This document shows, one piece after another, positions 8,246 through 16,307 of a stretch of 37,654 nt of DNA (positions are counted from its first letter, which is position 1; the number at the start of each line of letters is the position of its first letter). A model generated the notes under the pieces. That model worked only from the letters and a program-made list of their open reading frames with translations, was not told the origin of the DNA and did no database searches. The position numbers and the translations under genes were made by a program. Origin of the DNA: Acidimicrobiia bacterium (GTDB lineage Bacteria; Actinomycetota; Acidimicrobiia; IMCC26256; DASPTH01). The stretch covers positions 1 through 37,654 of the forward strand of contig JBBDHW010000055.1 in the NCBI GenBank assembly GCA_040880805.1. The letters run 5' to 3'.

Positions 8246-9438
8246 GCCCATCTGGCGCTGCGGCAGCGGCTGCGATCTTCGATCGCCGTCGGCTCACCCA
8301 AGCCCGCGAGCACAAGGGTCTCACCAAACATGACCTAGCAGTGAAGGTTGGCGTGAGCCCCGCTGTCATCGGTCAATACGAAGCTGGCGCGACCAACCCG
8401 AGCGGCGATGTGCTCGGTCGACTGGCGTTGGCTCTCGGGTTCTCGGTGGACTTTTTTGCCCGTGGCGGGGACAAAAGTGTTTCCCTCACCGATGCCCATT
8501 TCCGCAGTCTTCGTTCGACGACACGAGCCCAGCGCCGTCAAGCGATTACGCAGGCGATCTTTGCTGCCGAGATCGCTGCTGCCCTTGAAGAGCACATCCG
8601 CTTACCGGCTCTCGACCTCCCGCACTACGAGCTACCGCCCGGCGCGCACGGGCTGGCCGCGATCGAAGCTCTAGCGGACCAGGCTCGGGTCGATCTTGAA
8701 CTCGGTACCGGGCCGATTCCGCACATGGTGCGGCTTCTTGAGTCAAGGGGCGTGGTGGCTGTACGACTCCGCGCCGAAACTGAACGCGTAAGCGCGTTCT
8801 CGTGTCCCTTTCGCCCACGCCCCGTGGTAGTCCTCAGCACCAATCGCGACGACAAGGCGCGGTCGCGTATGGACGCGGCACACGAGCTAGCGCATCTCCT
8901 CTTGCATCACGAGGTCGACCCCGGTTCTCAGAGCATGGAGAGACAAGCGAACGCGTTCGCAGCCGCATTTCTCATGCCACCCGACGCAATCCGCCCTTAC
9001 CTTCCCGTTCGCCTGCATTGGCAACGACTTGTTGAAGCCAAACAAACCTGGGGAGTGTCGCTGGCCGCGCTGCTGTACCGATCGCGCACCCTTGGCGTAA
9101 TAAGTGAGGCTGCATATCGGAGGGCCATAGTCAGCCTCGGTCGGCACACCTGGGAGGACGGGACAACCTGGCGAAGGCGAGAACCTGCACCGCTGGGCGT
9201 ACCAGAAGAGCCAGCGCTCCTGCATCGTGCGGCCGAACTGGCCACTACCCGTGGGTTCACGCTGGAAGGTCTCGCCGAGCGGGTTCGCCTGCCTCTTACC
9301 CTTGTTCAGGAGACAATCGGTCTCGAGGACGAAGCTCCGATGGTCGCTGTTCAGCAAGGCCCCTCGAGTCTGCGGACTGTTACCCCTCCGCGGAGCGAGC
9401 TCAACGAAGAAGGTCCTTGCCAGCCGGCGGTCCGCTGA
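8242..9438 (+). CDS. XRE-family HTH regulator fused to an ImmA/IrrE metallopeptidase
   Basis: The protein is 398 residues. Residues about 14-72 form a classic XRE helix-turn-helix (LTQAREHKGLTKHDLAVKVG, then SPAVIGQYEAGATNPSGDVL). The middle holds an ImmA/IrrE (peptidase M78) domain with zinc motif HELAH at residues 214-218 and the following ERQANAFAAAFLMP segment that supplies the third ligand in this family. The C-terminal 100 residues are not assigned. Such proteins act as stress- or phage-responsive switches in mobile elements and toxin-antitoxin-like pairs. It is coupled by ATGA to the 225-aa gene and converges on the methyltransferase operon, so it may control island genes; that is inference. 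The active site looks intact. Confidence 0.88.
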   Translation: MSPSGAAAAAAIFDRRRLTQAREHKGLTKHDLAVKVGVSPAVIGQYEAGATNPSGDVLGRLALALGFSVDFFARGGDKSVSLTDAHFRSLRSTTRAQRRQAITQAIFAAEIAAALEEHIRLPALDLPHYELPPGAHGLAAIEALADQARVDLELGTGPIPHMVRLLESRGVVAVRLRAETERVSAFSCPFRPRPVVVLSTNRDDKARSRMDAAHELAHLLLHHEVDPGSQSMERQANAFAAAFLMPPDAIRPYLPVRLHWQRLVEAKQTWGVSLAALLYRSRTLGVISEAAYRRAIVSLGRHTWEDGTTWRRREPAPLGVPEEPALLHRAAELATTRGFTLEGLAERVRLPLTLVQETIGLEDEAPMVAVQQGPSSLRTVTPPRSELNEEGPCQPAVR

Positions 9439-9611
9439 ATGAAGCGAAATAGGGCCAGGAACGCTCATGGCAAGCGGGGTGCGGCCAGACCACCACCTCA
9501 CAGGGTAGGGCGAGAAGCGCACGCGAGTCCCGTGAAGCGCCCACACTTTGCTTGCGCACATGATGGCACCATCACGAGAACGCTGTTGCGGCTTTCCTGA
9601 TTGCGCGGTCT

Positions 9612-11585
9612 TCAGGACCGGACGCTGCGAGGTGCAATGAATCGTTGCTGGTCGAGTCGTCTTGGGAACCGTTTCTCCCAGCCCGCGCTCAAGTAGCCGA
9701 TCTTGAGGCTGTACTCGCCAATCGCTCGCAGAAAGTCGGCTTCGATCCCGTCGAGTGTCGCCTTGGCTCGGTGACGTCGCCTGGGGCTGGCGTCCTTAGC
9801 AGCGAGATCTAGGACTAGATCGAGACTGCACGACCGCAACCCACGTTTCCGGTACTCGGTTTCGTTTTCCGCGTGCACAATTTCGTAACCGAGTGCTTCA
9901 AAGCCTGCGGTATCTAGGGCAGCGAGTAGGTCAGCCCACGCGTCGAGGTTGCGGTTCGCGAATGTCAAGACCAAGTGGCCAGTCGGCTTGAGGACGCGCC
10001 GTATCTCCTTGAAGATGCGCGTGAGTGTCGTTCGATACGATGCGCCATTGCGAATCAAGCCCTCGCGTCCGTTCGGCACTGCTTCGTCGGTCGGTGCCCC
10101 GGTGCGGATGCCGCTCCAGGCAAGTAGTGGTAGCGACAGTGCGCCGTATTGAACGTCGTCGTGGTACGGCGGATCGGTCAAGACCAAGTCTGCGGTTCCG
10201 CCTTGTAGCACCAGCCGCTGGGAGCCTCCCTCGACGACCCAGGCGTCGAATGCCTTCGGCATCCGCGACCGGCTACCGAGCGCGGTACTTCTGCGGACGA
10301 GTAGCGCGCCGCCCATCTGTTCTTCCATCCAGTCGATTGCCCCGCTGGTGCGCGCGACTCGCCGTGTAAGGGTTCCACGGCCGCTGGTAGCACCCCAAAC
10401 GTTTGGTTCTGCGGCGAGTGTTGTGAAGTTGTAGCGATGCCCGGCCATGGCTTCGTAGGACTTGAGGTAGTACCGATCCCAGCGAGAGAGATGGCCAGCC
10501 ATCTCGGATGTGCCGCGCAGCAGTGTCTTGAGCAGTTGACTGGCGCTGCCGTGAACGCCCTCGATCTTTGCTGCCTTCTCCAGCAGCTGTTCCAGAACGA
10601 ACTGCTGGCGTCTCGGGTAGAGATCGTCGAGGGTCTTGAAGCCGTGTCGCCGGAGGGATGAGGTCTCGGGTCCGACATCGATCTTCCCAAGTCTTTTCGT
10701 CGGCTTCCAGCACGGGTCATTCGCTTGGCGGATCTCGTTCGGCCGTGGTCGGGCGAGCTCGCGGCGATCTGCGCCGACCCGCTCGACGAGTGCGACGTCC
10801 CAGGACAGCTGTTGGTCTCGCGTTCGAGCAGCGATTGGTTCGTTGTGGTTGCACGAGGGACAGGTGATCATGCGATTGGTTGTGTAGTTCGCGTACGGGT
10901 CAACGCGTCGAGCGCACCGAGGACAGCGATGATGAACGGTGCTGTCGCCGTGAAACAGATGTCCTGCGGGACACGCGAGCCACGCGCCGCTGTCGTCTCG
11001 TTCTCGCCGATGTGTGAGGCTGACGAGCGCATGCGGGAAGATGCGATGTCGATGCCGACACGCCGAGCAAGAGCTGACGGCCACGCGCAACGTGTGCGCG
11101 ATCTCACCCGGTGAGCCATCTGCGAGTGTTGTGGCGTAGGCGCGTTTGCGCAGATTGCGACTCGCACGCTCCAGTTCTTCGTACGCTTTCTGGAGGGCTT
11201 GGCTGTTCGTGAGACGCAGCATGGTGGTCAGCCCGCGAGCAGCCCACGGGTTGACGTCCTGCGCGTAGATCCGATGGTTGCGCGAAGCTGCCGCAAGCGA
11301 CACGACCCCGCCTCCTGCGAATGGATCGACTACGAGCATTTCGCTACCGAGGTCTTGCTCTGCCGCGTCCAAGAGCGATCCGAAGACTGCTTCTGTCCGC
11401 CGCGCCCACCAGCGATAGACGACAATCGGCGGCAAGTACGTTTCGCGTCGCTTGACCTCGATAGCAGCGCGAGTCGACACATCGTCTGCGTCAAGGTGAC
11501 GCAAGATACTGAGCCGCAACGCGCCCGGCTCGCGGTCCACAGGTCTGACCGAGCTGGGGGCTCGGTCAGCCCGTCGTCTCGGCAT
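9612..11585 (-). CDS. DNA methyltransferase with WWARR, DPFAGGG and DPPY motifs and zinc ribbons (DUF1156-like)
   Basis: The start is taken at the ATG at 11585, which overlaps the upstream stop (TGATG), giving 657 residues; the open frame extends 23 codons further. WWARR at 59-63 and VDPFAGGG at 86-93 (motif I, AdoMet binding) are followed much later by LTDPPYHDD at about 469-477 (motif IV), the catalytic signature of amino methyltransferases (N6-adenine or N4-cytosine). Between them lie cysteine pairs at 173/176, 221/224 and 242/245, with a further Cys at 205: zinc ribbons that could recognise DNA. The WWARR-to-DPFAGGG layout resembles DUF1156-type methylases known from defence loci. It is the last gene of a four-gene operon and probably marks self DNA. 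Confidence 0.85.
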   Translation of the reverse strand: MPRRRADRAPSSVRPVDREPGALRLSILRHLDADDVSTRAAIEVKRRETYLPPIVVYRWWARRTEAVFGSLLDAAEQDLGSEMLVVDPFAGGGVVSLAAASRNHRIYAQDVNPWAARGLTTMLRLTNSQALQKAYEELERASRNLRKRAYATTLADGSPGEIAHTLRVAVSSCSACRHRHRIFPHALVSLTHRRERDDSGAWLACPAGHLFHGDSTVHHRCPRCARRVDPYANYTTNRMITCPSCNHNEPIAARTRDQQLSWDVALVERVGADRRELARPRPNEIRQANDPCWKPTKRLGKIDVGPETSSLRRHGFKTLDDLYPRRQQFVLEQLLEKAAKIEGVHGSASQLLKTLLRGTSEMAGHLSRWDRYYLKSYEAMAGHRYNFTTLAAEPNVWGATSGRGTLTRRVARTSGAIDWMEEQMGGALLVRRSTALGSRSRMPKAFDAWVVEGGSQRLVLQGGTADLVLTDPPYHDDVQYGALSLPLLAWSGIRTGAPTDEAVPNGREGLIRNGASYRTTLTRIFKEIRRVLKPTGHLVLTFANRNLDAWADLLAALDTAGFEALGYEIVHAENETEYRKRGLRSCSLDLVLDLAAKDASPRRRHRAKATLDGIEADFLRAIGEYSLKIGYLSAGWEKRFPRRLDQQRFIAPRSVRS

Positions 11586-12490
11586 CAGGCATCGAGTGGT
11601 GGCAGCCCAGGCTTGAACAAACCAGGGTGAGCTCGGATCCTCGCTGTTTGCCAAGTCCCACGGTCGTGGGCATCACGAGGCAACAAGGGATGAATTGTGT
11701 CGTAACGACACCAGCCTACGACGCTGGCCCCGCCTGCTAGTGGCACGTGACACATCGTCAGTATCCATTCTCGTAGGCGCCGGCCCGTCTCGGCCTCGGC
11801 ACGCGAGATGAAGAACTCGAGCGCGAGCCGATGACGAGAACTGGACTTGACCTCAATTCGCCACACGCCTCCCGGTAACCGTGGAGCGCGGACGTCGTAA
11901 CCCAGTTGGTCCGAACGCTCGCTGAGCCTGCATACCTGTTCAGCGAGATCGTCTCTTCCGAGGCGCAGGAGTTCGGCTCGCGCCTCGGCGACCACCAGCT
12001 CCTCGCCTGCTGCACCAATGACTCGCCGCTGGGTATCATTGGCGATCCTGGCGGCTGCGAGCAGGATCGCCTCGCGCCGATCGGGGTCCGGAAAGGCTGA
12101 AGTCAATCTTGTTGTGACGAGATCAGGCAGGAGCTCGTTCGCGACGCCGTTTCCTGTCACGGCTGCACCGAGCCACGTCGGTGAGGCAGTGGCGAGTGCC
12201 TCGATCGCAAGATTCTCGCAGGCACCGGCGTCGTCGTCCGTAGCGAGTTCCTGGAGTTGAATCGTCGGAGTGATCCACTCCCCGTTCATCTCGGCGAGAC
12301 CCCACGCCACGAGCCGCTGTTCAGCGTGTTCGAGATCGAGAATGTGGAACGCGCCAGCTCGCGGTAGCCCCCGATAGGCGAGGTGCAGATCCTGACGCCG
12401 AGTTCCGGTGGGGGGAAGTAGCCGAGCGACGTGCAACGCGCCGCGCAATTCGTAGGCCGTCGGCACCTGATGGACCGTGGCGTCACGCAT
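11585..12490 (-). CDS. DUF3883-like PD-(D/E)XK nuclease-fold protein
   Basis: The 301-residue protein overlaps the helicase gene by 8 nt upstream and the methylase start by 1 nt downstream, so all are probably translated together. The C-terminal half has the DUF3883 pattern: an AGEELVVAEARAELL helix around 161-175, then GYDV (Asp199), then WRIEVKSSS (Glu213 and Lys215), followed by LALEFFISRAEAE. Asp...Glu-X-Lys is the catalytic arrangement of restriction-endonuclease-like nucleases. The N-terminal 150 residues look like a winged-helix or helical region and are unassigned. In context the protein is the likely cleavage subunit of a restriction-like system. Nuclease activity is inferred from motif and family, not shown. 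Confidence 0.75.
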   Translation of the reverse strand: MRDATVHQVPTAYELRGALHVARLLPPTGTRRQDLHLAYRGLPRAGAFHILDLEHAEQRLVAWGLAEMNGEWITPTIQLQELATDDDAGACENLAIEALATASPTWLGAAVTGNGVANELLPDLVTTRLTSAFPDPDRREAILLAAARIANDTQRRVIGAAGEELVVAEARAELLRLGRDDLAEQVCRLSERSDQLGYDVRAPRLPGGVWRIEVKSSSRHRLALEFFISRAEAETGRRLREWILTMCHVPLAGGASVVGWCRYDTIHPLLPRDAHDRGTWQTARIRAHPGLFKPGLPPLDA

Positions 12491-14375
12491 CTGCCTGCCT
12501 CAGATGGGCGAACAGCGCAGCGATGTCGTCGAGACCTTCGATGGCATACCCGTAGTCCTCCTCATCGGGCAGCGCCATGGTCAGAAGGTCATGATCATCG
12601 AGCATGTGGGCCAGACGCTCCGCCTTGGTCGCGACGCGCTGGTCGACGACCTCGTCCACCGTGTTCTCAGTCATGAGAAATGTCACGTAGGTGCTTTGAG
12701 TCGGAGGTAGGCCGAGGCGATGAATGCGGTCCAGGCTCTGTAGGTACTGCCCCGCATTGAAAGTTCGGTCGAGGTACACGGCGTGGTGGCAGACCTCATG
12801 GAGACTGATTCCTTCACCCACCGCAGCCGGGTTGGCGAGCAGCACCGAGCAGTGCGGGTCATTGCGGAACCGCTCAAGCTCGGTTTGCCTGGTTCGGGCC
12901 GCGCCAGTCCCGTCCTCTTCCATTGGCACGCCACCGTGAATGAGCGCAGGCTCGAATGGCTGGAGCTCGCGGTTCGCCAGCGTTACTAAGTTGCGGACGA
13001 AGTTCGACCAAACGAGTGTCTTCTCGCCCTGTGCGGTGTTGTCGCGAACGAGGCGGGCAAGCTCAACAAACTTTCTCGGCACTTCGTGCTGCGGATAGAC
13101 CATGAGTAGCTCTGCCAGCGCTGATCCCGCCTCGACGTCCAACGGCGGATGACGGAACTCGATCGGATCATCCCGTGAGCCTCCGGCGACCAAGAGCGCG
13201 GGGTTTGTGGCGGCTTCGATGAGGTACATCGCAACCTGGCCCATCCGCGCGAGGCTGACCTGGTCAGCGCGGGTGGTTGCATATTGTCCCGCGTAGCGGC
13301 GGCTCAACGCAGCGTAGATCTCTGCCTGTAGCCCCTCCAGCGGCACCTGCCGTACGTCGAAGAAGACGGGCGGCAGTCCAAGCTCGCTCTTCGTCGTGCG
13401 CACGAAGAGGGGACCAATTCGTTGCGCGACTTCGTGCACCGCCTCGGGCGTTGGCTCGCGGTCAAGGGCGGCCGCGGGGAGCAGCCGGCGGCCTTGATTG
13501 GGCCACACGAAGTCGAGTACGGCTTCGAGGTCACGCGGATGGTGAGGAGCCGGCGTTCCGGTCAGGACGTCTCGGCGAGCTGCACGGTACGCCAAGCTGA
13601 GACACGTTCGGCCCCACTCTCCGGACCAACCGCGTTTCATGCGATGCGCTTCATCGAGTACCAGATGCGTTGGCATTCGCGCGACCCACTGGACGATCTC
13701 GTCATAGCTGTAGAGAAGCCGTTGGTAGCCGACGAGGAGGACCTCCGCATCGCGGTCGGGGGAGGTACCGCCATACACGCTGACGAGCGGCGCAGGCCGC
13801 ATGCAGCGCTCAGCCTCCACGTGCCATGTTTCGAAGGCTGATTTCGGCGCCACAACGAGTAGCTGCGCAACCCGGCTCGCTGCACGTTCGGCTTCGTACA
13901 GCGCGTATGTCACCGCAGTCTTCCCTGCTCCCGGAACCGAGAAATTTGCGCCATGCTGCAGGGAAAGCAGCTTTGCGAGGTCGCGAGTCTGGAAGTCACG
14001 AAGCGAGCGCTCGAAGCGGGTTTCGCCAAGCCGATCGATTGCGTCGGACTCAGAACCTGAAGCGTCGGTGCTCAACGATCGCTCAAGGTGCGTCCTCTCA
14101 GCACGCGCGACCTCGACGAGCTCTAGTACGTGTTCATCAAGCTGGACGTCGACGCCGTGCCGACGGCACTGCTGGACGAGCCACTGACGCCGGGCCAGGA
14201 AACGCTCCACCGGGATGCTGACGGTGTGAACAGTTCCGCGTTGGGTGGCGCCCCATTCAGCGATGATCTGTAACCACATCGTCTCAGGAACAGCCCCGAC
14301 GCGAGACATCTGCACAGAAAGCGTGAGGGGCTGCGCCGTCAGGTGGAGCGACGGTCGCGGCTCAGCGTCAGTCAC
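12483..14375 (-). CDS. SNF2-type superfamily 2 helicase/translocase
   Basis: This 630-residue protein has the full set of SNF2/SF2 motifs: Walker A SVPGAGKT (146-153), motif II DEAH (241-244), motif III LTGTP (271-275), an RTTKSELGLPP segment typical of SNF2 proteins around 326-336, motif V NPAAVGEGISL (515-525) and motif VI QSLDRIHRLG (546-555). The N-terminal 120 residues are specific to this protein and could contact partners or DNA. SNF2 enzymes use ATP to translocate on duplex DNA. The start lies 3 nt after the ParB-like gene and the end overlaps the nuclease gene. It is the likely motor of the four-gene system. It differs from the longer DISARM DrmD-type helicases in length, but the same broad family is involved. 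Confidence 0.9.
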   Translation of the reverse strand: MTDAEPRPSLHLTAQPLTLSVQMSRVGAVPETMWLQIIAEWGATQRGTVHTVSIPVERFLARRQWLVQQCRRHGVDVQLDEHVLELVEVARAERTHLERSLSTDASGSESDAIDRLGETRFERSLRDFQTRDLAKLLSLQHGANFSVPGAGKTAVTYALYEAERAASRVAQLLVVAPKSAFETWHVEAERCMRPAPLVSVYGGTSPDRDAEVLLVGYQRLLYSYDEIVQWVARMPTHLVLDEAHRMKRGWSGEWGRTCLSLAYRAARRDVLTGTPAPHHPRDLEAVLDFVWPNQGRRLLPAAALDREPTPEAVHEVAQRIGPLFVRTTKSELGLPPVFFDVRQVPLEGLQAEIYAALSRRYAGQYATTRADQVSLARMGQVAMYLIEAATNPALLVAGGSRDDPIEFRHPPLDVEAGSALAELLMVYPQHEVPRKFVELARLVRDNTAQGEKTLVWSNFVRNLVTLANRELQPFEPALIHGGVPMEEDGTGAARTRQTELERFRNDPHCSVLLANPAAVGEGISLHEVCHHAVYLDRTFNAGQYLQSLDRIHRLGLPPTQSTYVTFLMTENTVDEVVDQRVATKAERLAHMLDDHDLLTMALPDEEDYGYAIEGLDDIAALFAHLRQADA

Positions 14376-14378
14376 TGA

Positions 14379-15776
14379 TCACGTCCCGTCGGCCTCGAAG
14401 GCCTCCTTGAGTTCCTTCAGATGCTTGGTGTTCTGGCGCAGCTGATAGTCGAACTGTGGCCGACTGAACCCCGAGCTTGAGGCCACTCGGGTGTATGCGT
14501 CGCGCGCGCGACGAACCTTCTGATCAGCTTCCTTGAGTAGCGCGACCGGCCGATCGAGCTTGTTGGATTTCAGGCGGTCGTCTTTCGCATCCTGCGTCGC
14601 GAGATCGAAAACGTTCCGCACTCGGTTGGTAAAGCCATCCTTGTCCAGGGTTACTACGGCGCCGTTAGGGGCTGGCAGTTCAATCCGTCGCTCGCCTGGG
14701 ACTCTTGCAAGCAACCCGAGCAAAGTCCCGCCATCGAGTGACGAGTTCTCGGGATGTTCCCATTCATCGTCAGCGAGAAGGTCGATGCCGGGTAGGTCGA
14801 CATCGCTGGCCTCAACGGGTGTAAGGAGACGTTCGGTGAAGCGCCCGAGATGTTCGTCCTCGGACAAGTGGGGTTGCACGTAGTCCTCGACGAACGATTG
14901 GTCGATCTCGCGCATCTCCCGATAGCCGAGCTGTGCCAACAGAGCAATGAAGCGGGCGGTCTTGAGACGCTCAGCTCCTTCTGGATCGTTTTGCAGCAGG
15001 TCTTCGTAGGCCTCGTCGATCTCTTGGAGAGCTTGCCGCTTGTCGTCGAATTCGGTCAGCCGGCGTGAGTCGCCACTGAGTGCTTGGAGATCTCGGATGA
15101 GGCCGAGCACACGAAGCGACTGTTCGATGCGCCGCCGCCCTTTCGCGAGCTCCATGGTCTCAGACGAGGTTGCCCAACCAAGCGAGCGGGCCACTTGATC
15201 GCTCGACTGGCCGTAACCCTGAATCAGGTCCTGGACAAAGAGGAGTTCGTTCGTGAGCGTGTAGTCCTGTCGCAGATCGCGTTGCATCTGCAACTTGAGC
15301 TCAACGTCGTCGATCTCCTTTGGGCCCGCATCAGCTGGAAGCACCGCGAGGCTGATGTATTCGACCGGCCGCGCCCCTTCTTCGGTGAGCTGCCTCAACG
15401 CAACGCAACGGGTGTTCGCATTGATGAGGACACCATCAGCAGTGACGACACCGGCGTCGCGTTGGCCCTCCTCGCGCAAATTTGCCCTGAGATCTTCAAA
15501 CCCCGGCGTTGCAGCCAGAATTGCGCTCAGAAGCGCCTGGGCCTCTTCGCTTTGAGGGTCTCTCGCGATGACATCACGGTCCGGAAGCGACTCCAGCTCA
15601 GACCGAATGCGGTGACTCCGATGATTGAGGAGTACGTGGTCGAGCGGGACTTCAACGACCGCCATAACCTTGGTGTCGCCCTTCCACGGAAGAGGCAAGT
15701 TGGCATCGCCAGGAGCGCGTGCCGCCAAGGCTTGTGCGATCTTCTGACGCCGAGCCGCTTCAGGTGGAATGGGCAC
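14379..15776 (-). CDS. ParB/sulfiredoxin-fold protein, first gene of the defence-like operon
   Basis: The open frame reaches 16037, but the upstream 87 codons are arginine-rich noise over IS debris. The GTG at 15776, 6 nt after GGGGAGA, gives a coherent 465-residue protein. Residues about 41-56 (VEVPLDHVLLNHRSHRI) and 109-130 (GVVTADGVLINANTRCVALR) match the start and the N-R-aalR motif of ParB-like nuclease/CTPase domains. The central part holds a helix-turn-helix-like segment (QSSDQVARSLGWATSSETM), as in ParB proteins. The C-terminus is charged and helical. ParB folds occur in plasmid partition, in nucleases and in modification systems. Here, upstream of a helicase, nuclease and methylase, a DNA-sensing or loading role is likely but unproven. 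Confidence 0.7.
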   Translation of the reverse strand: MPIPPEAARRQKIAQALAARAPGDANLPLPWKGDTKVMAVVEVPLDHVLLNHRSHRIRSELESLPDRDVIARDPQSEEAQALLSAILAATPGFEDLRANLREEGQRDAGVVTADGVLINANTRCVALRQLTEEGARPVEYISLAVLPADAGPKEIDDVELKLQMQRDLRQDYTLTNELLFVQDLIQGYGQSSDQVARSLGWATSSETMELAKGRRRIEQSLRVLGLIRDLQALSGDSRRLTEFDDKRQALQEIDEAYEDLLQNDPEGAERLKTARFIALLAQLGYREMREIDQSFVEDYVQPHLSEDEHLGRFTERLLTPVEASDVDLPGIDLLADDEWEHPENSSLDGGTLLGLLARVPGERRIELPAPNGAVVTLDKDGFTNRVRNVFDLATQDAKDDRLKSNKLDRPVALLKEADQKVRRARDAYTRVASSSGFSRPQFDYQLRQNTKHLKELKEAFEADGT

Positions 15777-16307
15777 CCTTGATCTCCCCACGTGCGACGA
15801 CCGGTCACCTTGAGTGTGTACCAATCGTACGGTTCCCGGGAGCACAGGGTTCCTTCGCCGCTGGACGCGGGTCGGGAGAGTGCTCGACAGCACTTCTACA
15901 GTTCGCGATATCGGTCCTGGACCCGTGACCACTGGACCCCGATGATGTCTCGGAGGCTGTCGGCGTGGTCGACGAGGCCGTGCACGTCGCAACCTTGGTG
16001 TGTGGCCTCGAAGTTGCCTTGGCATTGGGATGTCCACTGCTCCCCCATGCCGAGCAGTCCGCGGCGATGCGGTCGTTTGGCGTCGTCAGCGCCGAAGACA
16101 AAGCAAGGCGGGGGTGGAGTCGACCGGGAGCCCGGAGTGAACCGCCCTGGGGCACATCACTCTGGCTATTGGGATTTCAACCGTCTCGTTCGTGTGGTGG
16201 TGACCGTAGCGGTCGGCTTCGAACTGGGCGGGTGGGATGTCACCGAGCGCGCTGTGCAGCCGGGTGGTGTAAGAGATGATGCTTCCCGATCGGGGTTGAC
16301 ATGACGA
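15777..16307. other. Mobile-element debris with no intact gene
   Basis: This 531-bp stretch holds the operon's promoter region at its left end and decayed IS sequence. Besides the IS3-like tail annotated separately, a short minus-strand frame ending at 15896 reads as plausible protein (GCDVHGLVDHADSLRDIIGV). It has no start and no family that I recognise. Confidence 0.55.
16086..16283 (-). mobile_element. C-terminal remnant of an IS3-family transposase
   Basis: The minus strand reads SYTTRLHSALGDIPPAQFEA followed by DRYGHHH in one frame, the very C-terminal signature of IS3-family orfB transposases (RLHSALG.xPPaqfE). Nothing upstream continues the DDE domain and the frame runs into unrelated residues before the stop at 16086, so only the tail survives. 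It lies between the operon and the OmpA-like pseudogene. Confidence 0.65.

Noticed and set aside
9480-9560. tRNA-like 3' end between convergent genes, suggested by a translated GTRVRFSPYP
   Set aside because: The T-arm consensus has two mismatches in the loop and no acceptor, anticodon or D arm can be folded nearby.
9612-15776. Assignment of the operon to DISARM
   Set aside because: A SNF2 helicase and a methylase are shared, but no DrmA, DrmB (DUF1998) or DrmC (phospholipase D) gene is present, and the ParB and DUF3883 parts are not DISARM components.
15777-16037. Upstream extension of the ParB-like gene by 87 codons
   Set aside because: The residues are arginine/proline-rich noise over IS debris. 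A ribosome binding site supports the GTG at 15776.
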